Source: Prevotella sp.
Lineage (GTDB): Bacteria > Bacteroidota > Bacteroidia > Bacteroidales > Bacteroidaceae
Assembly: GCA_016286585.1 (NCBI GenBank)
Contig: JAEETC010000003.1
Location: 1-64,000, forward strand
Direction of reading: 5' to 3'
DNA length: 64,000 nt
Part shown: positions 43,709 through 52,809 of the stretch, in pieces
Numbering within the stretch: the first letter of the stretch is position 1
Layout of the letters: the number at the start of each line of letters is the position of its first letter
Position numbers and translations under genes: made by a program
The notes under the pieces: generated by a model
Seen by the model: the letters and a program-made list of their open reading frames with translations, nothing else
Database searches by the model: none
Told to the model about the DNA's origin: nothing

Positions 43709-45691
43709 TTATGCCTTGGATTTCTTCGTCGCTTGGATGAAGTAAGCTATTAATAATATGTACGCGAGAAGCGAGCAAACCTCGGAGAGTGGATTGGCCA
43801 GCCACTCGTCGCTTACAGGGTTGAAACCTCCGAAACGAAGCAACGCACTGATGACACCCATCAAGGCTCCGCCAGCAATGAAACCAGAGGCAAGGAGCGT
43901 ACCCTTCTCGCTTCGGGCTTCATTCTCCTTCTTATCCTTCGAACGTGTCTCCACATACCAATGTACGGCTCCACCTATCAACAGCGGCACGTTCAGTTCC
44001 AAGGGAATGAACATGCCCAGCGCAAAGGCCAGAGCAGGCACCTTACAGAGTGTGAGTACGATAGCGATAGCAGCACCAATGGCATAGAGTACCCAAGGTG
44101 CCCCCACACCGTTCATCAACGGATCAATCACGGCAGCCATCGCATTAGCCTGAGGCGCAGCGAGCTGTCCGGAGGCAAAGCCGTATGTCTCATTCAACAG
44201 CATCATCACACCTCCGACGGTAGCGGCAGAGACGAGTGTACCGAGGAACTTCCAGGTTTCCTGCTTCCTTGGTGTCGTTCCCAGCCAGTATCCGATCTTC
44301 AAATCCGTGATGAAAGCCCCAGCCATAGAGAGGGCCGTACAGACGACACCACCCATAATGAGTGCAGCCACCATACCGCTGGTGCCCTGCAGACCAACGC
44401 CCACCATCACCACAGAAGCAAGGATGAGTGTCATGAGCGTCATGCCACTTACGGGGTTCGAGCCTACGATGGCAATGGCATTGGCGGCAACCGTAGTGAA
44501 AAGAAAGGCGATGACTGCCACCAGAACGATGGCTACCAGCGCCTGCAGCATATTGCCGTCCATCACGCCAAACCAGAAGAAGATGAACGTGAGAACAATG
44601 GTTACTATCGATGAAATGGCGATAAAACGGAACGGCAGGTCTCGTTCTGTACGCTTTTGTGCCACAGCAGCTTCTCCGCCGCCTTTCATTTCCTTAGCCG
44701 CCAGCGAGACGGCTCCCTTGATGATGCCCCACGACTTGATGATGCCGATGATGCCGGCCATCGCGATGCCGCCGATACCTATCGACTTGCCGTATGCCTT
44801 GAAGATTTGTTCTGGCGACATATCGCCCACGGCCATCGTTATCGACGGATCCCACTGGTTCAGTACCTCAGAACCAAACAACAGTGCAAGGCCTGGCACG
44901 ATGAGCCACCATATGGAGAGCGATCCCAAGGTGATGATGAGCGCATACTTGAAACCAATGATGTAGCCCAGGCCGAGAACGGCAGCGCCCGTATTTACCT
45001 TAAACACTAGCTTGGCTTGATCTGCCACCGTCTGTCCCCATTCCACGACTCGCGAAGTGAAATTCTCATTCCACCAGCCGAAGGTTGCCACGATGAAATC
45101 GTAGATTCCGCCCACTAATCCTGCCATCAGCAAAGGTTTTGCCTGATTACCGCCCTTGGCACCACTGACGAGCACCTGTGTGGTGGCCGTTGCCTCTGGG
45201 AAGGGGTATTTGCCATGCATGTCGGAGACGAAATACTTGCGGAAGGGTATCAGGAACAGGATGCCGATGATACCGCCCAACAGCGAAGCAATAAATATCT
45301 TCAGGAACGAGGCCGACATCTCAGGATATTTCGCCTGCAGGATATAGATAGCCGGCAAGGTGAAGATGGCTCCTGCCACCACAGCACCAGAACAGGCTCC
45401 TATTGACTGGATAATCACATTCTCGCCCAGTGCCTTCGAGCGTCTGGCTGCCGTAGAAACACCTACTGCAATAATGGCAATGGGGATGGCCGCCTCGAAC
45501 ACCTGTCCCACTTTCAGTCCTAAGTAGGCTGCGGCTGCCGAGAAAAGCATCGCCATCAGCACACCCCAAGTGACTGACCATACGTTCACCTCTGGATATT
45601 GGCCTTGAGGCGACATCATGGGTTCATACCGTTCTCCCTCCTTCAACTCCCGAAAAGCATTATCGGGCAATTGTGTCTTCATTTCTTCCAT
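43709..45691 (-). CDS. OPT-family oligopeptide transporter
   Basis: 660-residue inner-membrane protein with about 14-16 hydrophobic segments over the whole length, beginning VNVWSVTWGVLMAMLFSAAAAYLG. Features of the bacterial OPT branch include AYLGLKVGQVFEAAIPIAI, YPFPEATATTQVL (the PFP(E/D)A-type motif) and NPVSGMT. It imports short peptides, or possibly metal chelates, by proton coupling. The gene starts 8 bp after the MalY/PatB gene and shares its orientation, suggesting coupling of peptide import with amino-acid breakdown. Confidence 0.92.
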   Translation of the reverse strand: MEEMKTQLPDNAFRELKEGERYEPMMSPQGQYPEVNVWSVTWGVLMAMLFSAAAAYLGLKVGQVFEAAIPIAIIAVGVSTAARRSKALGENVIIQSIGACSGAVVAGAIFTLPAIYILQAKYPEMSASFLKIFIASLLGGIIGILFLIPFRKYFVSDMHGKYPFPEATATTQVLVSGAKGGNQAKPLLMAGLVGGIYDFIVATFGWWNENFTSRVVEWGQTVADQAKLVFKVNTGAAVLGLGYIIGFKYALIITLGSLSIWWLIVPGLALLFGSEVLNQWDPSITMAVGDMSPEQIFKAYGKSIGIGGIAMAGIIGIIKSWGIIKGAVSLAAKEMKGGGEAAVAQKRTERDLPFRFIAISSIVTIVLTFIFFWFGVMDGNMLQALVAIVLVAVIAFLFTTVAANAIAIVGSNPVSGMTLMTLILASVVMVGVGLQGTSGMVAALIMGGVVCTALSMAGAFITDLKIGYWLGTTPRKQETWKFLGTLVSAATVGGVMMLLNETYGFASGQLAAPQANAMAAVIDPLMNGVGAPWVLYAIGAAIAIVLTLCKVPALAFALGMFIPLELNVPLLIGGAVHWYVETRSKDKKENEARSEKGTLLASGFIAGGALMGVISALLRFGGFNPVSDEWLANPLSEVCSLLAYILLIAYFIQATKKSKA

Positions 45692-45699
45692 ATATGATT

Positions 45700-46860
45700 C
45701 TATTGTTTAATGACTTTCGCAATACGTTCAAGGGCCTCCATCAGACGGCTGCGCTGGGTGGCGATGTTAAAGCGGACGTAGCCTTCGCCCGTCGTCGGGC
45801 CGTACATCGTACCAGGGTTTATCCATACTTTCGCCTCACGGAGCAGACGCTCGCAGAGTTCCTCCGATTTCATGCCCATGGCCGAAATATCTACCCATGG
45901 GAGGTAGGTGCCTTCAAGACGGCTTACTTTCCATTGAGGGATGTTTTTCCCGATGAAATCGCACAAAACTTGATAATTGCCCCATATATATTGGTTCAGT
46001 TCGTCGATCCAATCCTCACTCTCGTTATAGGCGGCTTTCAAGGCTACAGGTCCGAAGGGGTTCAAATCGCAGACCTCGTTGATGTTGATGGCACGATCAA
46101 GTCTTCGACGCCAATCAGGCCGTGAGCAGATGATATTGGCGGTCTGCAGACCAGCAATATTGAACGATTTAGAGGGGGAGTTCAGGATTACGCTGTTCTG
46201 ACGGCAAGCCTCACTGACTGCCGCAAAGGGCTGGAACTGATAACCAGGCATGACCAGTTCGCAATGAATCTCATCGCTGACAACCTTGACACCGTACTTC
46301 AGACAGATGTCGTTCATCCGTTCCAGTTCCTCATGGGTCCAAACGCGACCAGAGGGATTGTGAGGATTGCAGAGCAGGAAGACGGTTGTCTTCTCATCGG
46401 CACACTTCGCCTCGAAGTCGATGAAATCGACCTCAAAGGTGTCGTTCACACGCTTCAAACCACACTCCAGCACCTCGCAGCCGTTGTTGCGGATGGAAGA
46501 GAAAAAGCAGTTGTAGTCTGGCGATAGGATCAGCACCTTTTCACTGGGCATTGTCAGAGCCTTGACGGCAACGGACATGGCAGGCACGACACCAGTGGTA
46601 TACAGGATCTCCTCACGGCAAATCGTCCAGTTATGCCTGCGACGGAACCAGTTGATCACTGCCGTGTAGTAGTCTTCGTCTACCAAGGTGTAGGCGAACA
46701 CACCGTGCTCAGCACGTTCAAGGATAGCTTTCTGGATGGCAGGTGCTGCCTTGAAATCCATATCCGCCACCCACAGGGGAATCACCTCGTCGTCAGGACT
46801 CTCGTCCCATTTCACGCAGTTCGTACCACGTCTCTCTACCAGTTCATCGAAATTATACAT
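45700..46860 (-). CDS. MalY/PatB-type PLP enzyme (cystathionine beta-lyase)
   Basis: 386-residue fold-type I PLP enzyme. The PLP lysine is K231 in NSPSKSFNIAGLQ, the cofactor Asp is in VVSDEIHCEL, and CNPHNPSGRVW and PLWVADMDF are typical of MalY/PatB. Most members cleave the C-S bond of cystathionine or cysteine; some are general aminotransferases. Cytosolic. Operonic with the downstream OPT transporter. The start ATG is followed by YNFDELVERRGTNCVKWD, the usual N-terminus of the family. Confidence 0.9.
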   Translation of the reverse strand: MYNFDELVERRGTNCVKWDESPDDEVIPLWVADMDFKAAPAIQKAILERAEHGVFAYTLVDEDYYTAVINWFRRRHNWTICREEILYTTGVVPAMSVAVKALTMPSEKVLILSPDYNCFFSSIRNNGCEVLECGLKRVNDTFEVDFIDFEAKCADEKTTVFLLCNPHNPSGRVWTHEELERMNDICLKYGVKVVSDEIHCELVMPGYQFQPFAAVSEACRQNSVILNSPSKSFNIAGLQTANIICSRPDWRRRLDRAININEVCDLNPFGPVALKAAYNESEDWIDELNQYIWGNYQVLCDFIGKNIPQWKVSRLEGTYLPWVDISAMGMKSEELCERLLREAKVWINPGTMYGPTTGEGYVRFNIATQRSRLMEALERIAKVIKQ

Positions 46861-46910
46861 ATTAACTCTATTTTTGACAGACTAACATACTAACATATTT
46901 TTCTTTTTTT

Positions 46911-46995
46911 AGACAGAAGAACATAAGAACAAATTATTTCCAATACATGATATTGTTATTCTGTTTTTAAATTATGTTCTTATGTTCTTATGTCT
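46911..46995. repeat. Inverted ACATAAGAA-type repeats
   Basis: Left arm 46911-46937 (AGACAGAAGAACATAAGAAC then AAATTAT) pairs with right arm 46969-46995 with a few mismatches. More copies (CTTATGTCT, TTCTTATGTCT) continue to 47034 inside the end of the DUF3737 gene, and ACTAACAT-type units lie at 46880-46896. Confidence 0.8.
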
Positions 46996-47006
46996 AGAAA
47001 AGGTAC

Positions 47007-47864
47007 TTATGTCTTTTCTTTTGTTCTTATGTCTATCACGCAGTTGGCAGGCTGGCGGACGTTCTCGTCGATGGTGATACTACCGATGGAATCGGCAATA
47101 ATATGTCCGGAAGTCGGATTTTTGATATTTTCGATATGTCCACGGATATCGGCCTCGACGGTGGAATACTCGAACATACGGTCGCACATCTTGTCGATGG
47201 TACAGTTCTCCAGCACGAGGTTCTGGGTGTAGCAGAGCAACTGCTCACCTGCCAGATGGCAGTTCACCAGCCTGACGTTCTTCGAGTGCCACGCCAGATA
47301 CTCGCCATCGAGCACAGAGTCGTAGATGGTGACATTCTCGCACTCCCAGAAAGAGTCCTTCGTCAGGATATTCGCATGATGCACCTCGACGTTCTTGCAG
47401 TACTGGAACACATATTTCGAGTCGCTCTCCAGCCCGTCGACGTAGATATTCTGTGAAAACATAAATGGATACGTGCCCCCGTGCAGCTTCACGTTCTTGA
47501 TACGGATGCCGTCCACCTTCCAAAATGTCTCATCGGCATCGGTGATCTCCACATTCTCCAGCGTCAGGTTCTTCATCTCACGGAAGAACTTCGGTCCGTC
47601 GATACGTGAGTTGGTCATCACCAGATCGTTGGTGTACCAGATGGCAGAACGGGAGCCTAAGGCGAAGTAGCAGTTGTCGATCTTTGCACCGTCAACATGC
47701 CACCAGGGGTATTTGCCGTAGAATTTGCAGTCGTAGGCCTCCATGTTCTGACATTGTTTGATGCCCGACTCTCCGTCGGTGATAGTGACCCGCTCCAGGC
47801 GCAGGTCGTGAGTGGCGAACAACGGACGCTCGCCTCCGAATTGTTGGTCTTTGATTAGTTTCAT
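47007..47864 (-). CDS. DUF3737 beta-helix protein
   Basis: 285 residues without a signal peptide. Short repeating strand motifs (YDCKFYG, IDNCYFA, MTNSRIDG, LENVEITD, IKNVKLHG, IYDSVLDG, LVNCHLAG, LENCTIDK) form a right-handed parallel beta-helix, as in DUF3737. Function unknown; no catalytic set recognised. The last residues, DIRTKEKT, and the stop codon are encoded by the GACATAAGAACA repeat that fills the adjacent intergenic region, so the C-terminus may be repeat derived. Confidence 0.85.
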   Translation of the reverse strand: MKLIKDQQFGGERPLFATHDLRLERVTITDGESGIKQCQNMEAYDCKFYGKYPWWHVDGAKIDNCYFALGSRSAIWYTNDLVMTNSRIDGPKFFREMKNLTLENVEITDADETFWKVDGIRIKNVKLHGGTYPFMFSQNIYVDGLESDSKYVFQYCKNVEVHHANILTKDSFWECENVTIYDSVLDGEYLAWHSKNVRLVNCHLAGEQLLCYTQNLVLENCTIDKMCDRMFEYSTVEADIRGHIENIKNPTSGHIIADSIGSITIDENVRQPANCVIDIRTKEKT

Positions 47865-48017
47865 TGTCTTGGAGTTATATTATCAGGGGACAAAGATACT
47901 GCAAAATGATTGAAATACAAAATAAAATGCATAAAAATTCCGCAATCAGTATCATCCGATTGCGGAATCCATGACCCTTTTTTGGGTTTTTATGTGATGA
48001 GAGAGAGAAATCGTTGT

Positions 48018-48512
48018 TTACTTGACTGCCAGGAGACGATTGCTGATGATGTCCAGCGGTTCCATGCAGAGCAGGCTGTTGGTGAGGAACATGTTATCCT
48101 TGGTCTCATTCATCTTGAAGGTCTTTACCGATGTCACGTTGGGAGCCACCTCACGATAGAGAGTCACCTCGAAGGGCAGGTCGTAGCCGTTCTGCTTAGC
48201 GTCCCACTTGCTGGTCTCCATGTTGTAACCGTTCTTATAATACTTATAGGTGTGGCGGAAGTCGTTCACCCACTGCTTCTTGCTTTCGTCCCAGCGCATC
48301 ACCTCACGAGTGGTCAGGCGGCCCTGCTCGTCGTAGCTGTAGCGATACTCCATCTTGGCGCACATCTGGTTGTCGGCCTTTTTCTCGTACACCTCGATCT
48401 TGTGGATCACACCGTCCTCCAGGTCAGAATTATACATGAAAGGAGCGTTCACGTCGTTAGCGGCGTTGAAGTACATGGTCAGTACTGTTGCGATGGTGAT
48501 AATTGATTCCAT
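48018..48512 (-). CDS. DUF3836-like protein
   Basis: About 164 residues from ATG 48512 (MESIITIATVLTMYFNAAND), with a weak signal peptide. The body has YD-like short strands (YRYSYDEQGRLTTREVMRWD, WVNDFRHTYKYYKNGY, PFEVTLYREV) typical of DUF3836, a Bacteroidetes family of unknown function. A Met 14 codons upstream (48554) lies inside the minus-strand -7 box TACCTTTG (48559-48552), so it cannot be the start. Likely secreted or periplasmic. Confidence 0.75.
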   Translation of the reverse strand: MESIITIATVLTMYFNAANDVNAPFMYNSDLEDGVIHKIEVYEKKADNQMCAKMEYRYSYDEQGRLTTREVMRWDESKKQWVNDFRHTYKYYKNGYNMETSKWDAKQNGYDLPFEVTLYREVAPNVTSVKTFKMNETKDNMFLTNSLLCMEPLDIISNRLLAVK

Positions 48513-48726
48513 ATTCTTTGTTCTTTTTGTTACTACACCTGTTAGACGCTGCAAAGGTAGAATAAACTACAAAAACTTTAAGTTATTTCTATGTTATCTT
48601 TAGGTTAATACGCTAAATGGTGTTAATAAATTCTAAATGACACCTCAAAAGTGTTATCTTTTTGTGTTTTTGCGGTTATATCTGTGGACACTAGTGAAAG
48701 TCCATAAATAAATAATAAGGTATAGT

Positions 48727-49530
48727 ATGAAACATTTTAGTATTGTTCTATCAGTTCTGAGCTTGGCATTGATGATGTCTTGCTCAAAAGAAGATGAAAA
48801 TGAAGTTGTGGTTGTTGACGAGCCCGTTGTCCCTGTTGTGAGTCAAGAACTGACTGGTGAATTCGAGGGTCAATGGGGTTCGTGGTCGTATGTTCGTCAA
48901 GGAAAGATAGTAGTGAACGATGGATATATCTTCATAGATGAACTACCCGCGGATTTAACAGTCCGCAATCTTATAGATGATGTAAGAGATGGTTGCTTTT
49001 ATCATCCAGAGGAAGAGGCAAAAATGAAAGATAGAATAGGGAATTTCTTTTTCGCGACATCCTACAAGTATCCAACTACAGACCTGGAAATCAAGTATAA
49101 ATTGAACTCTTATTCCGAAGGTGTCTATTCTGCTTCGATTCTAGGTATGAAGAACGAATGGTCGGATATCTCCATAACCATCTCGATAGAAAACGAACCT
49201 CCTTATCCTAGTGATACCATTGTCATTGATGCTCCTGAAGCAAACTGTATTTCATTTCCAGTCGAGGCAGACAGCGTGCCTTATCGTGTTGACTTAATCT
49301 GTAAGGGAAATGAGTCCACCGCAGAACTTAATATGACAACAGGATTGTGGAAATTCGACTATTGGTTTAGTTCTTATAGAATTATTAACCTACAGAATGG
49401 TCAGCAAATTGACATGGAAGTTATTTGGGGCTTGCCTTATACATATAAGAAAGAAGACACCATGCTACTACGATTCCACGCAAATAAAAGGATAGGATCG
49501 GCAGAAGAGAAGATTTCTTTCTATTTTTAA
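48727..49530 (+). CDS. Lipoprotein of unknown function, paralogue 1
   Basis: 267 residues with a lipoprotein signal (MKHFSIVLSVLSLALMMSC, lipobox MMSC, then KEDENE). The mature part is predicted beta-rich: GEFEGQWGSWSYVRQGKI, FIDELPADLTV, FPVEADSVPYRVDL and TGLWKFDYW. The same order of motifs occurs in the lipoprotein at 50269-50919, so the two are paralogues separated by a large palindromic region. I do not recognise the family. The upstream region (TTTTTGTGTTTTTGCGGTTA) is also similar between the copies. Confidence 0.7.
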   Translation: MKHFSIVLSVLSLALMMSCSKEDENEVVVVDEPVVPVVSQELTGEFEGQWGSWSYVRQGKIVVNDGYIFIDELPADLTVRNLIDDVRDGCFYHPEEEAKMKDRIGNFFFATSYKYPTTDLEIKYKLNSYSEGVYSASILGMKNEWSDISITISIENEPPYPSDTIVIDAPEANCISFPVEADSVPYRVDLICKGNESTAELNMTTGLWKFDYWFSSYRIINLQNGQQIDMEVIWGLPYTYKKEDTMLLRFHANKRIGSAEEKISFYF

Positions 49531-49542
49531 ATTGGAAAATTG

Positions 49543-50125
49543 TTCAAAAATTTGAAATAGCATACATGCCTACACAAAATGGTCATTTTCGACTGAAATA
49601 CAGTGGTTTACAAAATTTGAAGCATACACTAAGTCTACATAAAGCCTACACTGAGCCTACATAAAATCAGCCATAATTAGGTTTTCAAGTGGCTTACGTG
49701 TCATGGTTTGGACTATGTAAAGTCCTGGATTGAAGGCTTTGCGTACATTGAAAGGTTAGACCTTCGTGCGAAATTCTCTCGAGAATTTTAGAGAAAGGAT
49801 GGGGGTGACTGGGAGTTTACCCTAACTAAACCTCAAAATTCTCGAGAGAATTTTACTCGCACCCTTAGGGTGTCTGCCTCTGTCAATACATTTTCATGGG
49901 ACTTTACTGACTGGTAAATCCCCGTCATCTGCGAACTATCTGCGTTATTTCTGCGACATATCTACGACGTCATCGTCACACTTTTGTCTAATTTTACCCC
50001 ATTTTGTGTAGGCTCAGTGTAGGCTTTATGTAGGCTCCATGTATGCTTGAGTTTCTAAAAACACCTTTAAAATAAGGTCTTTTGAGCGATTTTATGTAGG
50101 CATGTAGGCATTTTGCAAATTTATG
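49543..50125. repeat. Nested 580-bp imperfect palindrome between two paralogous lipoproteins
   Basis: This 690-bp gap holds no gene. The outer arms carry GCATACATGCCTACACAAAA on the left (about 49560-49580) and its counterpart on the right (about 50090-50115). The middle arms share CTACATAAAGCCTACACTGA (left about 49633-49655, right inverted about 50005-50030). The inner arms each contain AAATTCTCTCGAGAATTTT or its inverse (49770-49790 and 49835-49855), and all centre near 49820. Between the inner arms is GGGAGTTTACCCTAACTAAA, similar to the 22-nt units at 23086-23129. Confidence 0.75.
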
Positions 50126-50268
50126 TGCAATAACTTTGATTTTTGAAATTTGTCATCTGAAGGCAAAGAGACGGGCACAAAATCTTAAAGTATCTTAAAT
50201 ATAGACCAACAAAGTGTAACCTTTTGTATTTTTGCAGTTATATCTATAGACGAACATTTAAATGGGTT

Positions 50269-50919
50269 ATGAAACAAATTGGTATTATTCCATTTGTCCT
50301 CGTGATGGTAATCTTCATGTCTTGTTCAAAGGCTGAAGATGAAGTGATAAATAGACCTTATGAGGATATCATGGAAGATTTATCTACCTACTATGGTACC
50401 TTTGAGGGGGATTGGCAACTGAGCAAATACGGTAAGACCTGTTCAGGGGAGATAGAAGTGAAAGCTAATGAGATTGTCTTCGATCTGCCAGCCGACTATC
50501 TTGTACCCAAATTAGGGTTAGTAAACGAAAAGTCAAAGGCTGACCACTCTGATGAACCATTCTTTATGACAACATCAGGTTATACCTACTTTAATACCAC
50601 TCAGACGATGCACTATTCCATGCTGGGTTATTCGACAGATGCCATTTATATCAAGAATAATCAAGGAGATGGTGGACTATCGTTTGGTGTAAAGGCCGAT
50701 GACGTAAATTACAGATTGAGTTTGGTTGGGTTCAAAGAACAGCCTTCAGCTGTATTTGACTTCAGTTCTGGTCAGTGGAGACTGGCCATACCTATCGACA
50801 AGGCTACTATCTATAATCGAAAAACAGACGTGCAGATATCCATTGCCTTACTTAATGAAGATACACCAGAGACATCTGCTTGGTTGCTCGTTTTCAGGAC
50901 AAAGAAAAAGATCAAATAG
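50269..50919 (+). CDS. Lipoprotein of unknown function, paralogue 2
   Basis: 216 residues from ATG 50269 (MKQIGIIPFVLVMVIFMSC), with lipobox FMSC. It shares with paralogue 1 the motifs GTFEGDWQ, VFDLPADYLV, FGVKADDVNYRLSLVG and SGQWRLAIPI. An in-frame TTG at 50224 overlaps the -7 box TATTTTTG (50227-50234), so it is rejected as start. It is followed after 2 bp by the sigma factor gene, so lipoprotein, sigma factor and anti-sigma/barrel protein probably form one operon. Family not recognised. Confidence 0.72.
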   Translation: MKQIGIIPFVLVMVIFMSCSKAEDEVINRPYEDIMEDLSTYYGTFEGDWQLSKYGKTCSGEIEVKANEIVFDLPADYLVPKLGLVNEKSKADHSDEPFFMTTSGYTYFNTTQTMHYSMLGYSTDAIYIKNNQGDGGLSFGVKADDVNYRLSLVGFKEQPSAVFDFSSGQWRLAIPIDKATIYNRKTDVQISIALLNEDTPETSAWLLVFRTKKKIK

Positions 50920-50921
50920 TC

Positions 50922-51470
50922 GTGCAGGAGTCGGAACGACAGTTGATAGAGGGTATACAGTCTGGTGACAGGGAGGCGTTGCGGCGTCTCTATGAACGAT
51001 TCTCCAGATTTGCGATGGGTGTGGCGCTGAGGTATGTGCCAGAGCGGGAAGATGCGCTCGACGTCGTGCATGACAGTTTTGTCATCATCCTCACCAGCAT
51101 CAACAGCTTTGAATATCGTGGCGAGGGATCTCTGAGAAACTGGGTGTCGAAGATCGTCAGCCATCACGCTATCGACTGGATTAAGAAGCACGAACAACTG
51201 TCGTTCTCTGACCAAATGCCCGATGAAATCGAGGAAGATGAAGAGGCCGTAATCGAGGATATACCTAAAAATCTGCTGAACGAGATGATTGGTCGACTCC
51301 CCCTGAGATACAGGGTCGTCATCAACCTTCGAGCCTTCGAGGAACTCTCTCATAAGGAAATCGCCCTCAGACTAGGCATCAACGAAAATACATCTGTCAC
51401 TCTCTTCTCAAGAGCCAAGCGCAAGTTAGAAAGGATGATGAAAGAATACTTAAACTCACAAAGGATATGA
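50922..51470 (+). CDS. ECF-type RNA polymerase sigma factor
   Basis: About 183 residues from GTG 50922 (MQESERQLIEGIQSGDREAL). Region 2 is RRLYERFSRFAMGVALRYVP...ALDVVHDSFVIIL with EGSLRNWVSKIVSHHAIDWIKK, and region 4 is LPLRYRVVINLRAFEELSHKEIA...TLFSRAKRKLERMM. There is no region 3, as in the ECF group. An upstream TTG (50880) would overlap the lipoprotein gene by 40 bases; GTG 50922 is preferred. The stop overlaps the next gene (ATGA), which encodes a probable anti-sigma fusion, so sigma activity is likely controlled by that partner. Confidence 0.9.
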   Translation: MQESERQLIEGIQSGDREALRRLYERFSRFAMGVALRYVPEREDALDVVHDSFVIILTSINSFEYRGEGSLRNWVSKIVSHHAIDWIKKHEQLSFSDQMPDEIEEDEEAVIEDIPKNLLNEMIGRLPLRYRVVINLRAFEELSHKEIALRLGINENTSVTLFSRAKRKLERMMKEYLNSQRI

Positions 51471-52657
51471 AACAGGACGAATGGATACAACGACTACGAG
51501 ACCATCTGGCAGACTTCGAAGCGCCTGTCCCTGATGATTTGTGGGAGAAGATTGAGGCTCATCTTCCCAATGAACTCGTCGCTGAGGATACAAAATCCCG
51601 TATGATTCCCCTGTGGGTAAGATGGACTGCTGCAGCTGCCATCGTGGGACTCCTCATTGGTACGACAGCCTTGTTATGGTCCAACCACGAAGAAACGAAG
51701 ACGACTCCGATAGCCTCTGCAGCAAAGGAGATGGATAAAGGTGCGGAGGAAACTCAAGTCAAGATTGTATCACCTGTTCTCGCAGAAGCAGTTGAAATGG
51801 AGAGGGCTCCTCAAGCTCTGAACGATACGATTCCTATATATAATAATGAAGTGGAACCAGAGAATGCTGAATCACAGCCCCAACAGCTTTCCGCAGAACC
51901 AACACCTACTGAAGAACAGTCCAAGATCGTGTCCCCACAAGAGACGCAGATAAGAGAACTCGGCCAGAAGATAGCAAAATGCAAGGAACATCGTGGCCGA
52001 GGAACGACGTTCAGCCTCTATGCCTCCAACGGCTTTGGTGACTTGTCGAATAGAAACGGAGTGCTGATGAGCCCACAGATGCAGGCCAACTACGACTATG
52101 ATAACCGCATGGGTGTGTCATCGACCCGTAGTGGTGGTCCCGTCTATCTCGCAAACTACGAGGAACGGCAGAAATATTACCAGCCCGTATCCTTTGGTCT
52201 GACGCTAAACTTTCCCATTTCATCGAGGTTTTCCCTGTCTTCAGGTGTGGTCTATACTCGATTGAGTTCCGACTTCACGAATAGGACGAACAATCTGGAA
52301 TACCAGAAGCACCAGACGCTCCACTACATCGGAATCCCCCTAAACGTGCAGTATCATGTTTGGAAATGGCGCAGTCTGAATGTTTATGCAACGGCTGGTG
52401 GGCAAGCGGATATGAATGTGAAGGCGCATTTAGAGTCGGATGGGCTGGAGAAGGATATGGAGAAAGACCGGATGCAATGGTCGGTGAACGGTGCGATGGG
52501 CGTGCAGTACAATCTCATCCCCCAGTTAGGCCTCTATGCCGAGCCAGGCATTAAGTATTACTTTGATAACGGCAGTCATGTTCGTAACTACTTCAAATAC
52601 CGTCGTACGAACTTCAACCTCCAGATAGGCCTTAGGCTGAACATAGAAAAACCATAG
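51467..52657 (+). CDS. Anti-sigma-like inner-membrane helix fused to an outer-membrane beta-barrel
   Basis: 396 residues. Residues 1-48 are cytosolic and resemble the N-terminus of sigma-partner proteins (WIQRLRDHLADFEAPVPDDLWEKIEAHL). A single transmembrane helix spans about 50-70 (VRWTAAAAIVGLLIGTTALL). Residues 72-165 are a Pro/Glu/Gln-rich periplasmic linker, and about 180-396 is a beta-barrel-like domain (FSLYASNGFGDLS, PVSFGLTLNFPI, FSLSSGVVYTRL, LQIGLRLNIEKP). It overlaps the sigma gene by four bases. Such a chain could link both membranes and pass a signal to the sigma factor; this is inference. Confidence 0.8.
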   Translation: MKQDEWIQRLRDHLADFEAPVPDDLWEKIEAHLPNELVAEDTKSRMIPLWVRWTAAAAIVGLLIGTTALLWSNHEETKTTPIASAAKEMDKGAEETQVKIVSPVLAEAVEMERAPQALNDTIPIYNNEVEPENAESQPQQLSAEPTPTEEQSKIVSPQETQIRELGQKIAKCKEHRGRGTTFSLYASNGFGDLSNRNGVLMSPQMQANYDYDNRMGVSSTRSGGPVYLANYEERQKYYQPVSFGLTLNFPISSRFSLSSGVVYTRLSSDFTNRTNNLEYQKHQTLHYIGIPLNVQYHVWKWRSLNVYATAGGQADMNVKAHLESDGLEKDMEKDRMQWSVNGAMGVQYNLIPQLGLYAEPGIKYYFDNGSHVRNYFKYRRTNFNLQIGLRLNIEKP

Positions 52658-52756
52658 ATTCCCCAGAGTGAAGGGTTTTTGCGTTAATAAACTATAAATA
52701 ATCAAGGTCTCTTGCAGTTTTTGGCTTCCTTTATACATTATATAAATTGAAAGAAC

Positions 52757-52764
52757 TAATTTTG
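52757..52764 (+). promoter_or_regulatory. -7 box of TonB receptor copy 1
   Basis: TAATTTTG followed by CAATCAAACT. The same block (TAATTTTGCAATCAAACT, then GATGTAAAA and GAATTGCG) precedes copy 2 at 57053, showing that the promoter was duplicated with the genes. Confidence 0.7.
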
Positions 52765-52809
52765 CAATCAAACTTGATGTAAAAAGGAATTGCGAGTAAT
52801 CATTTAGAC

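Noticed and set aside
48513-48554. 14-codon N-terminal extension of the DUF3836 protein
   Set aside because: The upstream Met overlaps the -7 box TACCTTTG on the minus strand, so it would not be transcribed.
50224-50268. 15-codon N-terminal extension of lipoprotein paralogue 2
   Set aside because: It would start with TTG in the -7 promoter box and hide a normal lipoprotein signal peptide beginning at 50269.
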